A DNA stretch of 64,000 bases from Bog-793 sp963803025 (lineage in GTDB: Bacteria; Actinomycetota; Acidimicrobiia; Acidimicrobiales; Bog-793). Below the pieces are notes generated by a model, which did no database searches, was not told where the DNA came from, and worked only from the letters and a program-made list of their open reading frames with translations. The stretch is taken from the NCBI GenBank assembly GCA_963803025.1, contig CAWDKZ010000017.1, forward strand, positions 124,001-188,000, given 5' to 3'. The position numbers and the translations under genes are program-made. This document shows, piece by piece, positions 1 to 8,739 of the stretch (position 1 is its first letter; each line of letters starts with the position of its first letter).

Positions 1-331
1 ACGTCTGGTCGAGCCGGCGGCCCGCCGGGCTCATGAGGTAGAGCGGACGGACCGGAGCGATCCGCTCGACGGCGGCGAACACGGGCTCGGGGGCGAGCAC
101 CATACCGGCGCCTCCGCCGAAGGGCGAGTCGTCAACCGAGCGGTGCGGGTCGGACGCCCCGACGCGCAGGTCGTGCGCGACGACCTCGACGACACCGGTG
201 CGCGTCGCTCGCCCGAAGATCGCCTCGGAGCAGTAGTTCGCGACGAGCTCAGGGAAGATCGTGAGCACCTCGACTCGCAGAGCGGGCGCCGCACGTTCCC
301 GGGGGGGCGGAACGCGTCGGTCGGTGGTCAT
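1..331 (-). CDS. trmD: tRNA (guanine-N1)-methyltransferase TrmD, N-terminal part
   Basis: TrmD methylates G37 of tRNAs with S-adenosylmethionine and prevents +1 frameshifting. Only the first 110 codons lie in the window; the gene runs off the left edge. Visible family hallmarks are LTIFPELV near residue 23, the DDSPFGGGAGMV stretch near residue 67 and YLMSPAGR near residue 98, part of the trefoil-knot SAM site. The ATG at 331 overlaps the rimM stop as ATGA, so the two are probably translationally coupled. About 18 extra residues, rich in Arg and Pro, precede the usual TrmD start. The rimM-trmD pair is a classic order. Confidence 0.93.
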   Translation of the reverse strand, partial: MTTDRRVPPPRERAAPALRVEVLTIFPELVANYCSEAIFGRATRTGVVEVVAHDLRVGASDPHRSVDDSPFGGGAGMVLAPEPVFAAVERIAPVRPLYLMSPAGRRLDQT

Positions 332-810
332 TCGAAGATCCCCGCCGGTGCGTCAACGACGATTCTGCCTGGCGAAGCGTCGACGACAAAGCGCACCGGG
401 ACGAGATGGCGGCCGTCGACGACGAGGAGGTCGCTCGCCGGGTTCGCCTCGACCGACGTCACGGTCCCCCGGGAGACGCCGCCGGCATCGACCACCTCGG
501 CACCGATGAGCTCGTGGACGAAGAGCGCCCCGGCGTCGGCGAGCGGCTCAGCGCACAGGATCACACCACGCAGACGCTCCGCCGCGTCGCGGTCGCCGAC
601 ACCCTCGAACGCGACGAGCTGACCTCCGAGGTGCGGTCGCACCGCGGCGATCGTCAGCTCCCCCGGCAGACCGCGGTCGGCCGCGGCTGGGCCGACGACC
701 AGGCGCGAACCGGGCCGGAGACGTTCGGGCCGGTTCGACACGAACCGGACGACGACCTCGCCGGCGAGTCCGTGGGGCTTGACTACCCTGCCGACCTCGA
801 GGAGCGCCAC
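328..810 (-). CDS. rimM: ribosome maturation factor RimM
   Basis: RimM assists 30S subunit maturation by binding ribosomal protein S19 near the 16S 3' domain. The 160-residue product has the expected size. Its N-terminal RimM domain opens with VGRVVKPHGLAGEVVVRF at residues 6-23, and the C-terminal PRC-barrel part contains FVHELIGAEVVD near residue 96. The gene lies 11 bases downstream of the KH-domain gene and overlaps trmD by 4 bases, so it sits inside the rpsP-khpA-rimM-trmD operon. Confidence 0.95.
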   Translation of the reverse strand: MALLEVGRVVKPHGLAGEVVVRFVSNRPERLRPGSRLVVGPAAADRGLPGELTIAAVRPHLGGQLVAFEGVGDRDAAERLRGVILCAEPLADAGALFVHELIGAEVVDAGGVSRGTVTSVEANPASDLLVVDGRHLVPVRFVVDASPGRIVVDAPAGIFE

Positions 811-821
811 GTGCGCGCCGG

Positions 822-1280
822 TCAGTCGACGATGTCGACGGTGGCGTCCGTCCCGTCGCGCGCCGCCGCAGAACGGACGAGGACACGCAGCGCCTGCGCG
901 ACACGGCCGCGTTTGCCGATGATCCTCCCCATGTCGTCCGGCGCGACGTGGAGCTCGAAGCGCGTGCCGTTGCGACCTGCGCTCGCGTTCACGACGACGG
1001 CATCGGACTCGTCGACGATCGAGCGCGCGACGTGCTCGAGCACGGAGCGCGCGACGCCCCCCGAGACCCGGTTGGCGGTGTCGTCGTCGGACCCAGGCCC
1101 GGCGGCGTAGTCGGACTCGTCGGCGTCGTCCTCGTCGGCGTCGTCCTCGTCGGTGTCGTCGACCTCGTCGACCTCGTCGACCTCGTCGACCTCGCCGACC
1201 TCGCCGACCTCGTCGACCTCGTCGACCTCGTCAATCGGGCCGAAATCCGGCCCTTCGAAAAGCGGTGTGTCTGAGGCCAT
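822..1280 (-). CDS. khpA: KH-domain RNA-binding protein KhpA with acidic N-terminal extension
   Basis: KhpA (YlqC family) is a small KH-domain RNA-binding protein normally of about 75-80 residues, usually encoded between rpsP and rimM as here. The KH domain occupies roughly residues 72-152 and keeps the GxxG loop in GRIIGKRG (118-125). Residues 17-57 are a low-complexity acidic run built from EVD triplets and Asp/Glu clusters, encoded by a 9-base tandem repeat. This nearly doubles the protein. The extension is probably disordered; its function is unknown. The domain assignment is secure. Confidence 0.9.
   Translation of the reverse strand: MASDTPLFEGPDFGPIDEVDEVDEVGEVGEVDEVDEVDEVDDTDEDDADEDDADESDYAAGPGSDDDTANRVSGGVARSVLEHVARSIVDESDAVVVNASAGRNGTRFELHVAPDDMGRIIGKRGRVAQALRVLVRSAAARDGTDATVDIVD
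1158..1229. repeat. eight tandem 9-base units inside khpA
   Basis: Eight contiguous copies of the 9-mer gtcgacctc, read on the plus strand; two of the copies have gcc instead of gtc. On the coding strand each unit reads Glu-Val-Asp (Glu-Val-Gly in the two variants). The repeat stays in frame, so unit gain or loss would change protein length without breaking khpA. Confidence 0.9.
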
Positions 1281-1286
1281 GGGCCC

Positions 1287-1793
1287 TTACCCCTCCCCAC
1301 CGTCGATGACGGCGGTCGTCTCGGCACGGGCTGCAGGCGATTCGGGCGTCTCGTGGGCGGGTGCTGCCGATTCCTCGGCTCCCGCAGCGGTCGGAGCCGC
1401 GGACTTCTTGGCGCCCGTCTTCTTCCCCGCGCCCTTCCTCCCTGCGGCCCTCTTGGCCGTCTTGGCCCTGGTGGCGGCGCGCTTCTTCGCCGCTTCGCTC
1501 TTCGTGCGCGCCGACTTCGGCGGCTTGGGCGGCTTGGTCGCCGCGAACTCGTCCCACGCGCCGGAGATCTCGAGGATCTTGCGCACGGTCTCGCTCGGTT
1601 TCGCGCCCTTGGTGAGCCACGCGACCGCCGTGGCGTTGTCGACCTCGATGAGCGACGGTTCCGCGCGCGGCGCGTACGTCCCGATGACCTCGATGAACCG
1701 GCCGTCCCGGGGCGAGCGGCTGTCCGCCACGACGATCCGGTACGTCGGCTGTTTCTTCTTCCCCATTCGCTTCAGGCGGAGCTTCACGGCCAC
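1287..1793 (-). CDS. rpsP: 30S ribosomal protein S16 (bS16) with long basic tail
   Basis: bS16 is a structural protein of the small subunit. Residues 1-85 match the family, with LKRMGKKKQPTYRIVVAD near the N terminus and RFIEVIGTYAP at 32-42. Typical S16 is 80-100 residues; here it is 168. The extra residues are a Lys/Ala-rich stretch (about 89-130) reminiscent of histone H1-like tails, followed by an Ala/Pro/Glu-rich end. It lies directly upstream of khpA in the same operon. Such tails occur in some actinobacterial S16 proteins, but this one is long. Confidence 0.95.
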   Translation of the reverse strand: MAVKLRLKRMGKKKQPTYRIVVADSRSPRDGRFIEVIGTYAPRAEPSLIEVDNATAVAWLTKGAKPSETVRKILEISGAWDEFAATKPPKPPKSARTKSEAAKKRAATRAKTAKRAAGRKGAGKKTGAKKSAAPTAAGAEESAAPAHETPESPAARAETTAVIDGGEG

Positions 1794-1851
1794 GTCGTTC
1801 TCGCTTTCCTTGGTGTCGATCGAATCCGGTGCTGACAGGGCCCGTCGCCGG

Positions 1852-3204
1852 CTAGCGGCTGCGAGCGGGAGTCACCCGGCCGCCCTTGCGCTTGTCGCGC
1901 CGACCACCGGGGCGCGGGTGCGCCATGATCCCCGACGACCGCATCAGCTTCTGCATCTCCTTGAACCTGTTGAGGAGGTCGTTCACTTCGGCCGGTGTGG
2001 TCCCGCTGCCGGCGGCGATCCGGGTGCGGCGCGACCCGTTGATGATCGCCGGGTCGTCACGCTCGGCCGGTGTCATCGACCGGATGACCGCCTCGATCTG
2101 CGTCACGTTCGAGTCGTCGACGGGCGCATCGCGCATCTCCTTGGGCAGTCCCGGCAGCATCGCGACGAGGCCCGAGAGCGGCCCCAGCCGCTTCATCTGC
2201 TGGAGCTGGTCGTGGAAGTCCTCGAGCGTGAAGCGACCGGATCGCATGCGGGCGGCGGCGCGCCCGGCGACGTCCTCGTCGTAAGCGTGCTCGGCGCGCT
2301 CGATCAGCGACAGCACGTCCCCCATGCCGAGGATCCGGCCCGCCATCCGGTCGGGCCGGAACGTCTCGAAGTCGTCCGGGCGCTCGCCGGTCGAGACGAA
2401 GGCGATCGGCCGGCCGACGACCTTGGCGACGGAAAGCGCAGCACCGCCGCGCGCGTCGCCGTCGAGCTTGGTGAGGATCACGCCGTCGAGCACGAGCGCG
2501 CGGTGGAAGGCGACGGCCGTCGCGACGGCATCCTGGCCCGTCATCGCGTCGAGCACGAGGAACGTGTAGCGAGGCGAGGCGGCCTGCGCCACGGCGGCCA
2601 CCTCGTCCATCAGGGCTGCGTCGATCGAGACGCGTCCGGCCGTGTCGATGATGACGACATCGCGACCGACGCGGATCGCCTCGGCGACCCCGCGCCGCGC
2701 GACGTCGACCGGGTCGGTCGGCGCGCTGAAGACGGCTGCCCCGACCTCACGGCCGAGGATCCGCAGCTGCTCGACGGCGGCGGGACGCTGCAGATCGGCG
2801 GCGACGAGCAGGGGGTGACGACCCTGACCGAGGAACCAGCGCGCGAGCTTGGCGGCAGCGCTCGTCTTGCCCGAACCCTGCAACCCAGCGAGCAGGACGA
2901 CCGTCGGCGGCTTCGAGGCGTAGCTGAGGCGGAGCTGCTCGCCACCGAGCGTCGCGGTGAGCTCCTCGTTGACGATCTTGATGACCTGCTGCGCCGGCGT
3001 GAGGCTCTTGTCGAGCTCGGCGTCGGCCGCGCGGGAGCGGATCTTCTCGACGAGTTCGCGCGTGACGTCGAGGTTGACGTCGCCTTCCAAGAGCGCGATG
3101 CGGATCTCGCGCAGCGCCTGGGCGAGGTCGGCCTCGGAGAGCCTGCCCCGTCCGCGCAGGCGCGTGAAGATCTCGTCGAAGCGATCGGTGAGCGTATCGA
3201 ACAT
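1852..3204 (-). CDS. ffh: signal recognition particle protein Ffh (SRP54)
   Basis: Ffh binds 4.5S RNA and signal peptides and delivers ribosomes to FtsY at the membrane. The 450-residue product has the N domain (1-95), G domain with G1 GLQGSGKT (107-114), DTAGR (187-191) and TKLDGDARGG (245-254), then a Met-rich M domain from about 325 containing FKEMQKLMRSSG. It ends in a basic Arg/Lys tail. The SRP receptor gene ftsY lies immediately upstream, so both SRP GTPases are probably co-transcribed. Confidence 0.96.
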   Translation of the reverse strand: MFDTLTDRFDEIFTRLRGRGRLSEADLAQALREIRIALLEGDVNLDVTRELVEKIRSRAADAELDKSLTPAQQVIKIVNEELTATLGGEQLRLSYASKPPTVVLLAGLQGSGKTSAAAKLARWFLGQGRHPLLVAADLQRPAAVEQLRILGREVGAAVFSAPTDPVDVARRGVAEAIRVGRDVVIIDTAGRVSIDAALMDEVAAVAQAASPRYTFLVLDAMTGQDAVATAVAFHRALVLDGVILTKLDGDARGGAALSVAKVVGRPIAFVSTGERPDDFETFRPDRMAGRILGMGDVLSLIERAEHAYDEDVAGRAAARMRSGRFTLEDFHDQLQQMKRLGPLSGLVAMLPGLPKEMRDAPVDDSNVTQIEAVIRSMTPAERDDPAIINGSRRTRIAAGSGTTPAEVNDLLNRFKEMQKLMRSSGIMAHPRPGGRRDKRKGGRVTPARSR

Positions 3205-3293
3205 GAAAACTCCAGGTTAGTCGCCTTCGATACCGGGTCCCTCCGCCGTTCCGTGCCTGCGGTGTCGCCCGACTGGCCTGTCCGTGGTGCTCG

Positions 3294-4286
3294 TCAAGCG
3301 CCGGCGAGCGCCGTGGCGAATTCGTCCGGGTCGAACGTGACGAGATCATCGGCACCTTCGCCGATCCCGACGAGCTTGATCGGGAGGCCGAGCTCCTCGC
3401 GGATGGCGAGCACGATCCCGCCCTTCGCGGTCCCGTCGAGCTTCGTGAGCACGATCCCGGTGACCCCGACGGCTCGGGTGAACTCGCGGGCCTGGACGAG
3501 CCCGTTCTGGCCTGTCGTCGCGTCGATGACGAGCAACACCTCGCTCACCCGGCCCGGCGGCCGGTCGGCCACGCGCTTCACCTTGCGCAGCTCGTCCATG
3601 AGGTTCGTTTTGGTGTGGAGTCGGCCCGCGCTGTCGGCGAGCACGAGGTCGCAGTGCCGCGCCACGGCGTGCTCGATGGCGTCGAAGATCACCGACGACG
3701 GGTCGGCACCGTCGGCGCCCCGCACGAGCGTCGCCCCGCAACGCGCCGCCCAGCCGGCGAGCTGGTCCCCGGCAGCCGCCCGGAAGGTGTCGCCCGCCGC
3801 GACGACGACGCGGCGGCCCTGGGCGACCTGCTGCGCCGCGAGCTTGCCGATCGACGTCGTCTTGCCTGCGCCGTTCACGCCGACGAAGAGCCAGACGCTC
3901 GGGGGCTCCTCGACCAAACGCAAGGCGCGGTCCTCCCCGGCGAAGCCGGCGGCAATCTCGGTCCGCAACGCCTCGGCGAGCGCTCCAGGCGCGTCAACCG
4001 TGCCGGCGCGCACCTTGTCCCGCAGCGCGTCGAGGATCCGCGCCGTCGATTTCAGCCCGACATCGGCAAGCACGAGAGTCTCCTCGAGCTCGTCGAAGGT
4101 CGTCTCGTCGATCCTCCCGGCGCGCATCCGCCCGAAGGGCGCCGTCACCGCCTGGCGCGTGCGCTCCAGACGCGCGACGATGCCGGTCCGCGCCGTCGAC
4201 GCGCCGGGCGACTCGGGCCGCGCCGCGTCGGTCCGTGGGTCGGACGCCGGGTTCGCGTCCCCCGGTTGGCGCCGGCGGACCCTCAT
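3294..4286 (-). CDS. ftsY: signal recognition particle receptor FtsY
   Basis: FtsY is the membrane-associated GTPase that docks the SRP-ribosome complex. The chosen ATG at 4286 gives 330 residues and lies 19 bases past the smc stop; a longer frame from 4346 would overlap smc. Visible: G1 GVNGAGKTTS (136-145), DTFRAAA (166-172), DSAGR in place of the common DTAGR (218-222), and TKLDGTAKGG near the C terminus. The usual acidic A domain is short, leaving about 35 charged residues before the N domain. Confidence 0.95.
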   Translation of the reverse strand: MRVRRRQPGDANPASDPRTDAARPESPGASTARTGIVARLERTRQAVTAPFGRMRAGRIDETTFDELEETLVLADVGLKSTARILDALRDKVRAGTVDAPGALAEALRTEIAAGFAGEDRALRLVEEPPSVWLFVGVNGAGKTTSIGKLAAQQVAQGRRVVVAAGDTFRAAAGDQLAGWAARCGATLVRGADGADPSSVIFDAIEHAVARHCDLVLADSAGRLHTKTNLMDELRKVKRVADRPPGRVSEVLLVIDATTGQNGLVQAREFTRAVGVTGIVLTKLDGTAKGGIVLAIREELGLPIKLVGIGEGADDLVTFDPDEFATALAGA

Positions 4287-4305
4287 ACCGAAGTGACCTG
4301 CGTCG

Positions 4306-6339
4306 TCATAACGACTCGGTGACGGGCGCCGGAATCGACCGCGCAAGCGTCCGTCGCTCGCGATCGCGGCGCCGATCGACCTTCTCGCTCACGACCTTGG
4401 AAGCCCCGCCGGGTTGGAGGGAGATCCCGTAGAGGGCGTCAGCCACCTCCATCGTCCGCTTCTGGTGGCTGACGATGAGGAGCTGCGCGTCGTCGCGGAA
4501 CTCGTCGACGAGGTCGAGAAAGCGTCCGAGGTTGACGTCGTCGAGCGCCGCTTCGACCTCGTCGAGCACGTAGAACGGCGACGGCCGGCTGCGAAACACC
4601 GCGAAGAGGAAACCGAGCGCGAGAAGCGCGCGTTCCCCGCCGGAGAGCAGCGACAGACGCCGGATGTTGCGCCCGGCGGGGCGGGCTTCGATGTCGACGC
4701 CGGTCGACAAGAGGTCATCGGGCTCGGTGAGATGGAGACGGCCCGAGCCGCCCGGGAACAACGTCGCGACGAGCGACGCGAAGTGCCGTTCGACGTCGGC
4801 GAAGGCGGCCGTGAAGGCCTCGACGATCTGGGCGTCAACGGCGGTGATCACACGATTGAGCTCCCGCCGGGCGGAGCGGACGTCGTCGAGCTGGCCCTCG
4901 AGGAAGGTGCGCCGATCGACGAGCGCCGCGAGCTCCTCGGCGGCGAGCGGGTTGACAGGACCGAGCGCCGCGAGCTCCCGCTCGAGCTGCCGGATGCGCC
5001 CCGGGGCGTCGGCGTCCGGAGGGAGCTCCGGCGCCTCTGCCACCATCGCCTCCTCGGCGGTGACGTCGAACTCCCGTCGCAACCGCTCGACCGCTGTCTC
5101 CTCGCGGATCCGCGCCTCGGTGCGCTCGATCTCCAGTCGCTGCCCGCGCTCCCGCTCCACCGTCAGCGCCCGCTCGAGCTCGTCGCGCTCACGGCGGGCC
5201 GCGCCGAGACGCGCGAGCCGCTCGCTGCTGGCGGTGAGTCTTCGGTCACGCTCGGCGGCGGCGTCGAGAATCCCCCGGTCGAGTCGATCGAGCAGCGCCG
5301 CCAGCGCCGTCGCGAGGCGCTCGAGCGCGCTGTCGTCGGCGGCGGCACGCCCGCCGTCCTCGCCGCCGAGTCGACGCCGCTCGTCGAGCTGGCGCGCCAG
5401 GGCCTCCTGGCGGACGGAGAGAAGCGACGCACGCTCCTCGAGCGCGGCGGACCGCACCTCGAGGGCGCGACGGCGGTCAGCGAGCGCCCAGCCGAGGTCG
5501 GCCATCTCACGACGGGCGGCCACGGCCTGGCTGGCCCGCGTGAGCTCAGCCTTCTCGGCCTGCTCGACCCCGGTGAGCGTGTCCTCCACCTCGACCCAGG
5601 CCTGCTCGGCCTGCTGCCGTGCGGCGGCGGCGGCGGCCTGCTCGGCGGCAGCGGCGGCTTCCTCCTCCGCCACGAGCTCGAGATGACGGACGATACCGGC
5701 GCGGGCCGTCTCGTCGCTCGCCCGCTCGCCGAGCAGCCGGTCGACCCTTCGCCGCGCCTCCTGGGCCGCGGCGCGCGCCGCTGCCAGCTCGCGTCGGGCC
5801 TCGGCGGCGAGCGTCGTCGCGTGCTCGACCGCCCTGGCGGCCTCGCCGTCCGTCGTCCGCGCCGCGTCGAGCGCGGCACGCGTCGCCCCCGCGCGTCCGG
5901 CCCCGATGCGCCAGCCGAAGGGCGAGAACCTGTCTCCCTCGGGTGTGACGATCGTGCGCCCGGGGTCGGCGAGCGCGCGCTCGATCACCGCCTCCGGGCC
6001 AGCGCGGACGACCTCCACCTCCCCGATGAGCCGGTCGAGAAGGGCGGCGACCGCCGGATCCGCGGCACGCACCGCTTGCCGCAGCGCCTCGGCCCCCGGG
6101 GGGACGGACGGCGTTGGCCCGGCCGCCGCCCCGCCTGGCAGCAGCGGCAGGATGCTGCCGCCGGAACCCGCCGTCCGCAGTCGCTCGACAGCGGCACGGG
6201 CCGAGGGGCCGCCCTGGACGAGGACCGCGTCGAGCACCCCCTCGACCGCCGCTTCGAAGGCGAGCACCAGGTCGTCGTCGACCTCGACGACGTCGAGCAG
6301 CGTTCCGACCACGCCCGAGACGGCGGAGAGCCGTTCCAT
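4306..6339 (-). CDS. smc: SMC chromosome segregation protein, C-terminal fragment (frameshifted gene)
   Basis: This is the second part of a split smc gene. It begins in the hinge domain (first 150 or so residues after the ATG at 6339), continues through the long returning coiled coil rich in Ala, Arg and Glu, and ends with the ABC-type head: signature LLSGGERALLALG and Walker B YVLDEVEAALDD. The preceding fragment supplies Walker A. The ATG is an internal methionine, so the apparent start is an artefact of the reading-frame break at 6340-6343. Joined, the two parts give about 1,174 residues, normal for SMC. Confidence 0.9.
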   Translation of the reverse strand: MERLSAVSGVVGTLLDVVEVDDDLVLAFEAAVEGVLDAVLVQGGPSARAAVERLRTAGSGGSILPLLPGGAAAGPTPSVPPGAEALRQAVRAADPAVAALLDRLIGEVEVVRAGPEAVIERALADPGRTIVTPEGDRFSPFGWRIGAGRAGATRAALDAARTTDGEAARAVEHATTLAAEARRELAAARAAAQEARRRVDRLLGERASDETARAGIVRHLELVAEEEAAAAAEQAAAAAARQQAEQAWVEVEDTLTGVEQAEKAELTRASQAVAARREMADLGWALADRRRALEVRSAALEERASLLSVRQEALARQLDERRRLGGEDGGRAAADDSALERLATALAALLDRLDRGILDAAAERDRRLTASSERLARLGAARRERDELERALTVERERGQRLEIERTEARIREETAVERLRREFDVTAEEAMVAEAPELPPDADAPGRIRQLERELAALGPVNPLAAEELAALVDRRTFLEGQLDDVRSARRELNRVITAVDAQIVEAFTAAFADVERHFASLVATLFPGGSGRLHLTEPDDLLSTGVDIEARPAGRNIRRLSLLSGGERALLALGFLFAVFRSRPSPFYVLDEVEAALDDVNLGRFLDLVDEFRDDAQLLIVSHQKRTMEVADALYGISLQPGGASKVVSEKVDRRRDRERRTLARSIPAPVTESL

Positions 6340-7832
6340 CCCCGCCCGCCGCGGGCCTCGTCGAGGGCGAGCTCGAGCGCCTCGGCCCGGGCCCGCGCCG
6401 CCTGGCGTCGCGCCGTAGAGGTCCGCAACGCCTCCTCGGCCGAGGCGGCCGCGGCTTCGGCGGCCGCCTCGCCGCCCCCGGCGGTCTCCGAGGCCGCGCC
6501 CGCCCGGGCGAGCTCGGTGCCGAGCCGGTCGAGTTCCGCTGTCGTCGTCCCGAGGCGGCCGGAGAGCTCCTCCCGCCTCCTGGCGAGCGCGACCGCGCGC
6601 TCGGTGGCGCGCACCTCGGCCTCGCGACTCGTGCGGAGAGCCTCGGCCGCGCTGGCACGCGCGGCGCGCGCCTCGGCGACCCGGGTGGACGACGCGGGCT
6701 CGTCCGCGCCGAAACGATCCTCGGGCGCGTCCTGCCGCGTGGCGAGACGCGCTTCCTCCGCCTCGAGCGCCGCGAGCTCCGGCGCGAGCGCCTGCCTCGC
6801 GGTCTCGGCGTCGACGAGCGCCGCCGAGACCCGCTCCAGCTCGCCGGTGAGCGCGTCCGACGCCGCGGTCCCCGCGAGCACGGCCGCGAGCGCCGCGCCG
6901 GCACGCCGACGCTCGTTGACGAGTGCGAGCTGCCCGCGCCCCCGCTCGCGCAGCTGTTCGAGACGGCTGACGATCGGCGCGAGCTCGTCGGCGCGTGCCG
7001 TGCCCAGTTCCTCCTCGATGGCCGCGAGGCGGCCGCCGAGGGCCTCGAGCCCGCCGTTGCGTCGGACGAGGTCCGAGTCGAGCTCCGCCGCCTGCGAGTC
7101 GAGGGCGGCGAGCCTCCCGCTCAGTTCGGCGAGCTCACGTCCGGCAAGATGGAGCCGCAGCGCCCCGAGCTCCGCTTCGAGCTCACCGTGCTGGCGCGCC
7201 GAGGTCGCTTGGCGCTCGAGCGGCCTGAGCTGGCGTTTCACCTCCCGCAACAGGTCCTGGACGCGGGAGAACCCCGCCTCGCTCGCCTCGAGCCGGCGCT
7301 GAGCGCGCTCGCGACGGCGGCGGTACTTGAGGATCCCCGCCGCCTCCTCGATGATCGCCCGTCGGTCCTCGGGGTGGGCGGTGAGCACCACGTCGAGTTG
7401 GCCCTGGCCGACGACGACGTGCTGCTGACGGCCGACCCCCGTGTCCGAGAGGAGCTCCTGGACGTCGAGCAGACGGCACGGCGATCCGTTGATGGCGTAC
7501 TCGCTCTCGCCCGAACGGAACAGGGTCCGCGTGACCGTCACCTCGGTGAGCTCGATCGGCAGACGACGCGCCGAGTTGTCGATCGTGAGGGTCACCTCGG
7601 CCCGCCCGAGCGCCGCCCGTTTGGCGGTGCCGGCGAAGATGACGTCGTCCATCTTCGCCGAGCGCACGACGCTCGGCCCCTGGGCGCCGAGCACCCACGC
7701 GATCGCGTCGACGACGTTCGACTTCCCCGAACCGTTCGGACCGACGACGACGGTGACCCCGGGCTCGAACTCGAGCGTCGTCGGGTCGGCGAACGACTTG
7801 AATCCCTTGAGAGAAAGCGACCTCAAGAACAC
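5985..7832 (-). CDS. smc: SMC chromosome segregation protein, N-terminal fragment (frameshifted gene)
   Basis: SMC forms the condensin-like ring that compacts and segregates chromosomes. This part has the head half with LKGFKSFADPT (residues 8-18) and Walker A GPNGSGKSN (31-39), then the outgoing coiled coil. True homology ends at about residue 496 (near base 6344); below that the frame is wrong and the last 120 residues are an unrelated read-through to the stop at 5985. Adding one G to the G4 run at 6340-6343 restores one continuous frame with the downstream fragment. The order mutM-smc-ftsY supports the assignment. Confidence 0.9.
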   Translation of the reverse strand: MFLRSLSLKGFKSFADPTTLEFEPGVTVVVGPNGSGKSNVVDAIAWVLGAQGPSVVRSAKMDDVIFAGTAKRAALGRAEVTLTIDNSARRLPIELTEVTVTRTLFRSGESEYAINGSPCRLLDVQELLSDTGVGRQQHVVVGQGQLDVVLTAHPEDRRAIIEEAAGILKYRRRRERAQRRLEASEAGFSRVQDLLREVKRQLRPLERQATSARQHGELEAELGALRLHLAGRELAELSGRLAALDSQAAELDSDLVRRNGGLEALGGRLAAIEEELGTARADELAPIVSRLEQLRERGRGQLALVNERRRAGAALAAVLAGTAASDALTGELERVSAALVDAETARQALAPELAALEAEEARLATRQDAPEDRFGADEPASSTRVAEARAARASAAEALRTSREAEVRATERAVALARRREELSGRLGTTTAELDRLGTELARAGAASETAGGGEAAAEAAAASAEEALRTSTARRQAARARAEALELALDEARGGRGWNGSPPSRAWSERCSTSSRSTTTWCSPSKRRSRGCSTRSSSRAAPRPVPLSSDCGRRVPAAASCRCCQAGRRPGQRRPSPRGPRRCGKRCVPRIRRSPPFSTGSSGRWRSSALARRR

Positions 7833-7908
7833 GGCGTCGCCACGTTACCCGGGTGGCGCGGCCGACCCGGGGCTAAGGCGCCGGGTCGCGGGGCGTCGCG
7901 GCGTCGGT

Positions 7909-8739
7909 TCAGCTCTGGCAGCGCGGGCACCAATGCGTCGAGCGGCCCGCGACCCGCGCGCCGACGACGGCGGTCCCACAGACCGGGCAGGGCTCGCCGG
8001 CGCGGCCGTAGACGGCGTGCTCGGACTGGAAGGCCCCGGGTTCGCCGAACAGATCCCGGTAGCTCCCGTCGTCGAGCGACGTCCCGCCGAGTTCGACCGC
8101 CCGGGCGATCACGGTGCGCAACGCCGCGGCGAGCCGGGCGACGTCGTCGGTCCCGAGCGATTCGGTGCGACGGTCCGGTCGCAGTCCCGCCGCGAAACAG
8201 ATCTCGTCGGCGTAGATGTTGCCGACGCCGGCGATCGTCCTCTGGTCGAGCAACAACGCCTTCAGCGTCGTGTGGCGCCGCGCGACGAGCCCGCCGAGCA
8301 GCTCGGGACCGACGACATCGCTGGCGGCATCGGTCCCGAGGGGGCCGATCGCCTCGTCAAGCAGCGTTTCGCCGGGGAATGCGAAGAAGAGCTCGCCGAA
8401 GGTGCGCGGGTCGACGAAACGGAGCTCCCGCCCGTCGTCGAGCGTGAGCACGGCGTGGGTGTGGGGGCCGCGTTCGACCCGCCGGTCGTTCTCGATCCGC
8501 AGCCGGCCCGTCATCCGCAGGTGGATGACGAGCGTGCCGCCGCGGCACTCGACGAGCAGGTACTTGCCGCGTCGCGCGACGCCGAGGACCCGGCGACCGG
8601 TGAGGCGGCGGGCGAACTCGCTCGGGTCCTGGCGACGAACGGTGCGGGGGCCGCTCACTTCGACGGCGATGACCGTGCGTCCGACGACGGTGCGCGCCAG
8701 GCCGAGCCGGAGGGTCTCGACCTCGGGGAGCTCAGGCAC
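7909..8739 (-). CDS. mutM: formamidopyrimidine-DNA glycosylase MutM/Fpg
   Basis: MutM excises 8-oxoguanine and formamidopyrimidines and cleaves the abasic site. The GTG at 8739 is chosen because MutM must start Met-Pro-Glu-Leu-Pro-Glu: the processed Pro2 is the catalytic nucleophile and Glu3 is essential. This gives 276 residues and an 8-base overlap with the end of rnc. The C-terminal zinc finger is intact (CPVC ... CPRC). Longer frames starting near 8967 lack homology upstream of this point. Confidence 0.95.
   Translation of the reverse strand: MPELPEVETLRLGLARTVVGRTVIAVEVSGPRTVRRQDPSEFARRLTGRRVLGVARRGKYLLVECRGGTLVIHLRMTGRLRIENDRRVERGPHTHAVLTLDDGRELRFVDPRTFGELFFAFPGETLLDEAIGPLGTDAASDVVGPELLGGLVARRHTTLKALLLDQRTIAGVGNIYADEICFAAGLRPDRRTESLGTDDVARLAAALRTVIARAVELGGTSLDDGSYRDLFGEPGAFQSEHAVYGRAGEPCPVCGTAVVGARVAGRSTHWCPRCQS

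Noticed and set aside
1158..1229. CRISPR-like array
   Set aside because: Units are 9 bases, contiguous, coding and lack spacers.
1153..4296. A plus-strand open frame of over 1,000 codons opposite rpsP, ffh and ftsY
   Set aside because: It is the antisense shadow of genes with full family motifs on the minus strand and has low-complexity composition without a domain.
6337..6345. Programmed frameshifting in smc
   Set aside because: No slippery heptamer with a downstream hairpin was evident, and other one-base breaks nearby favour sequence error.
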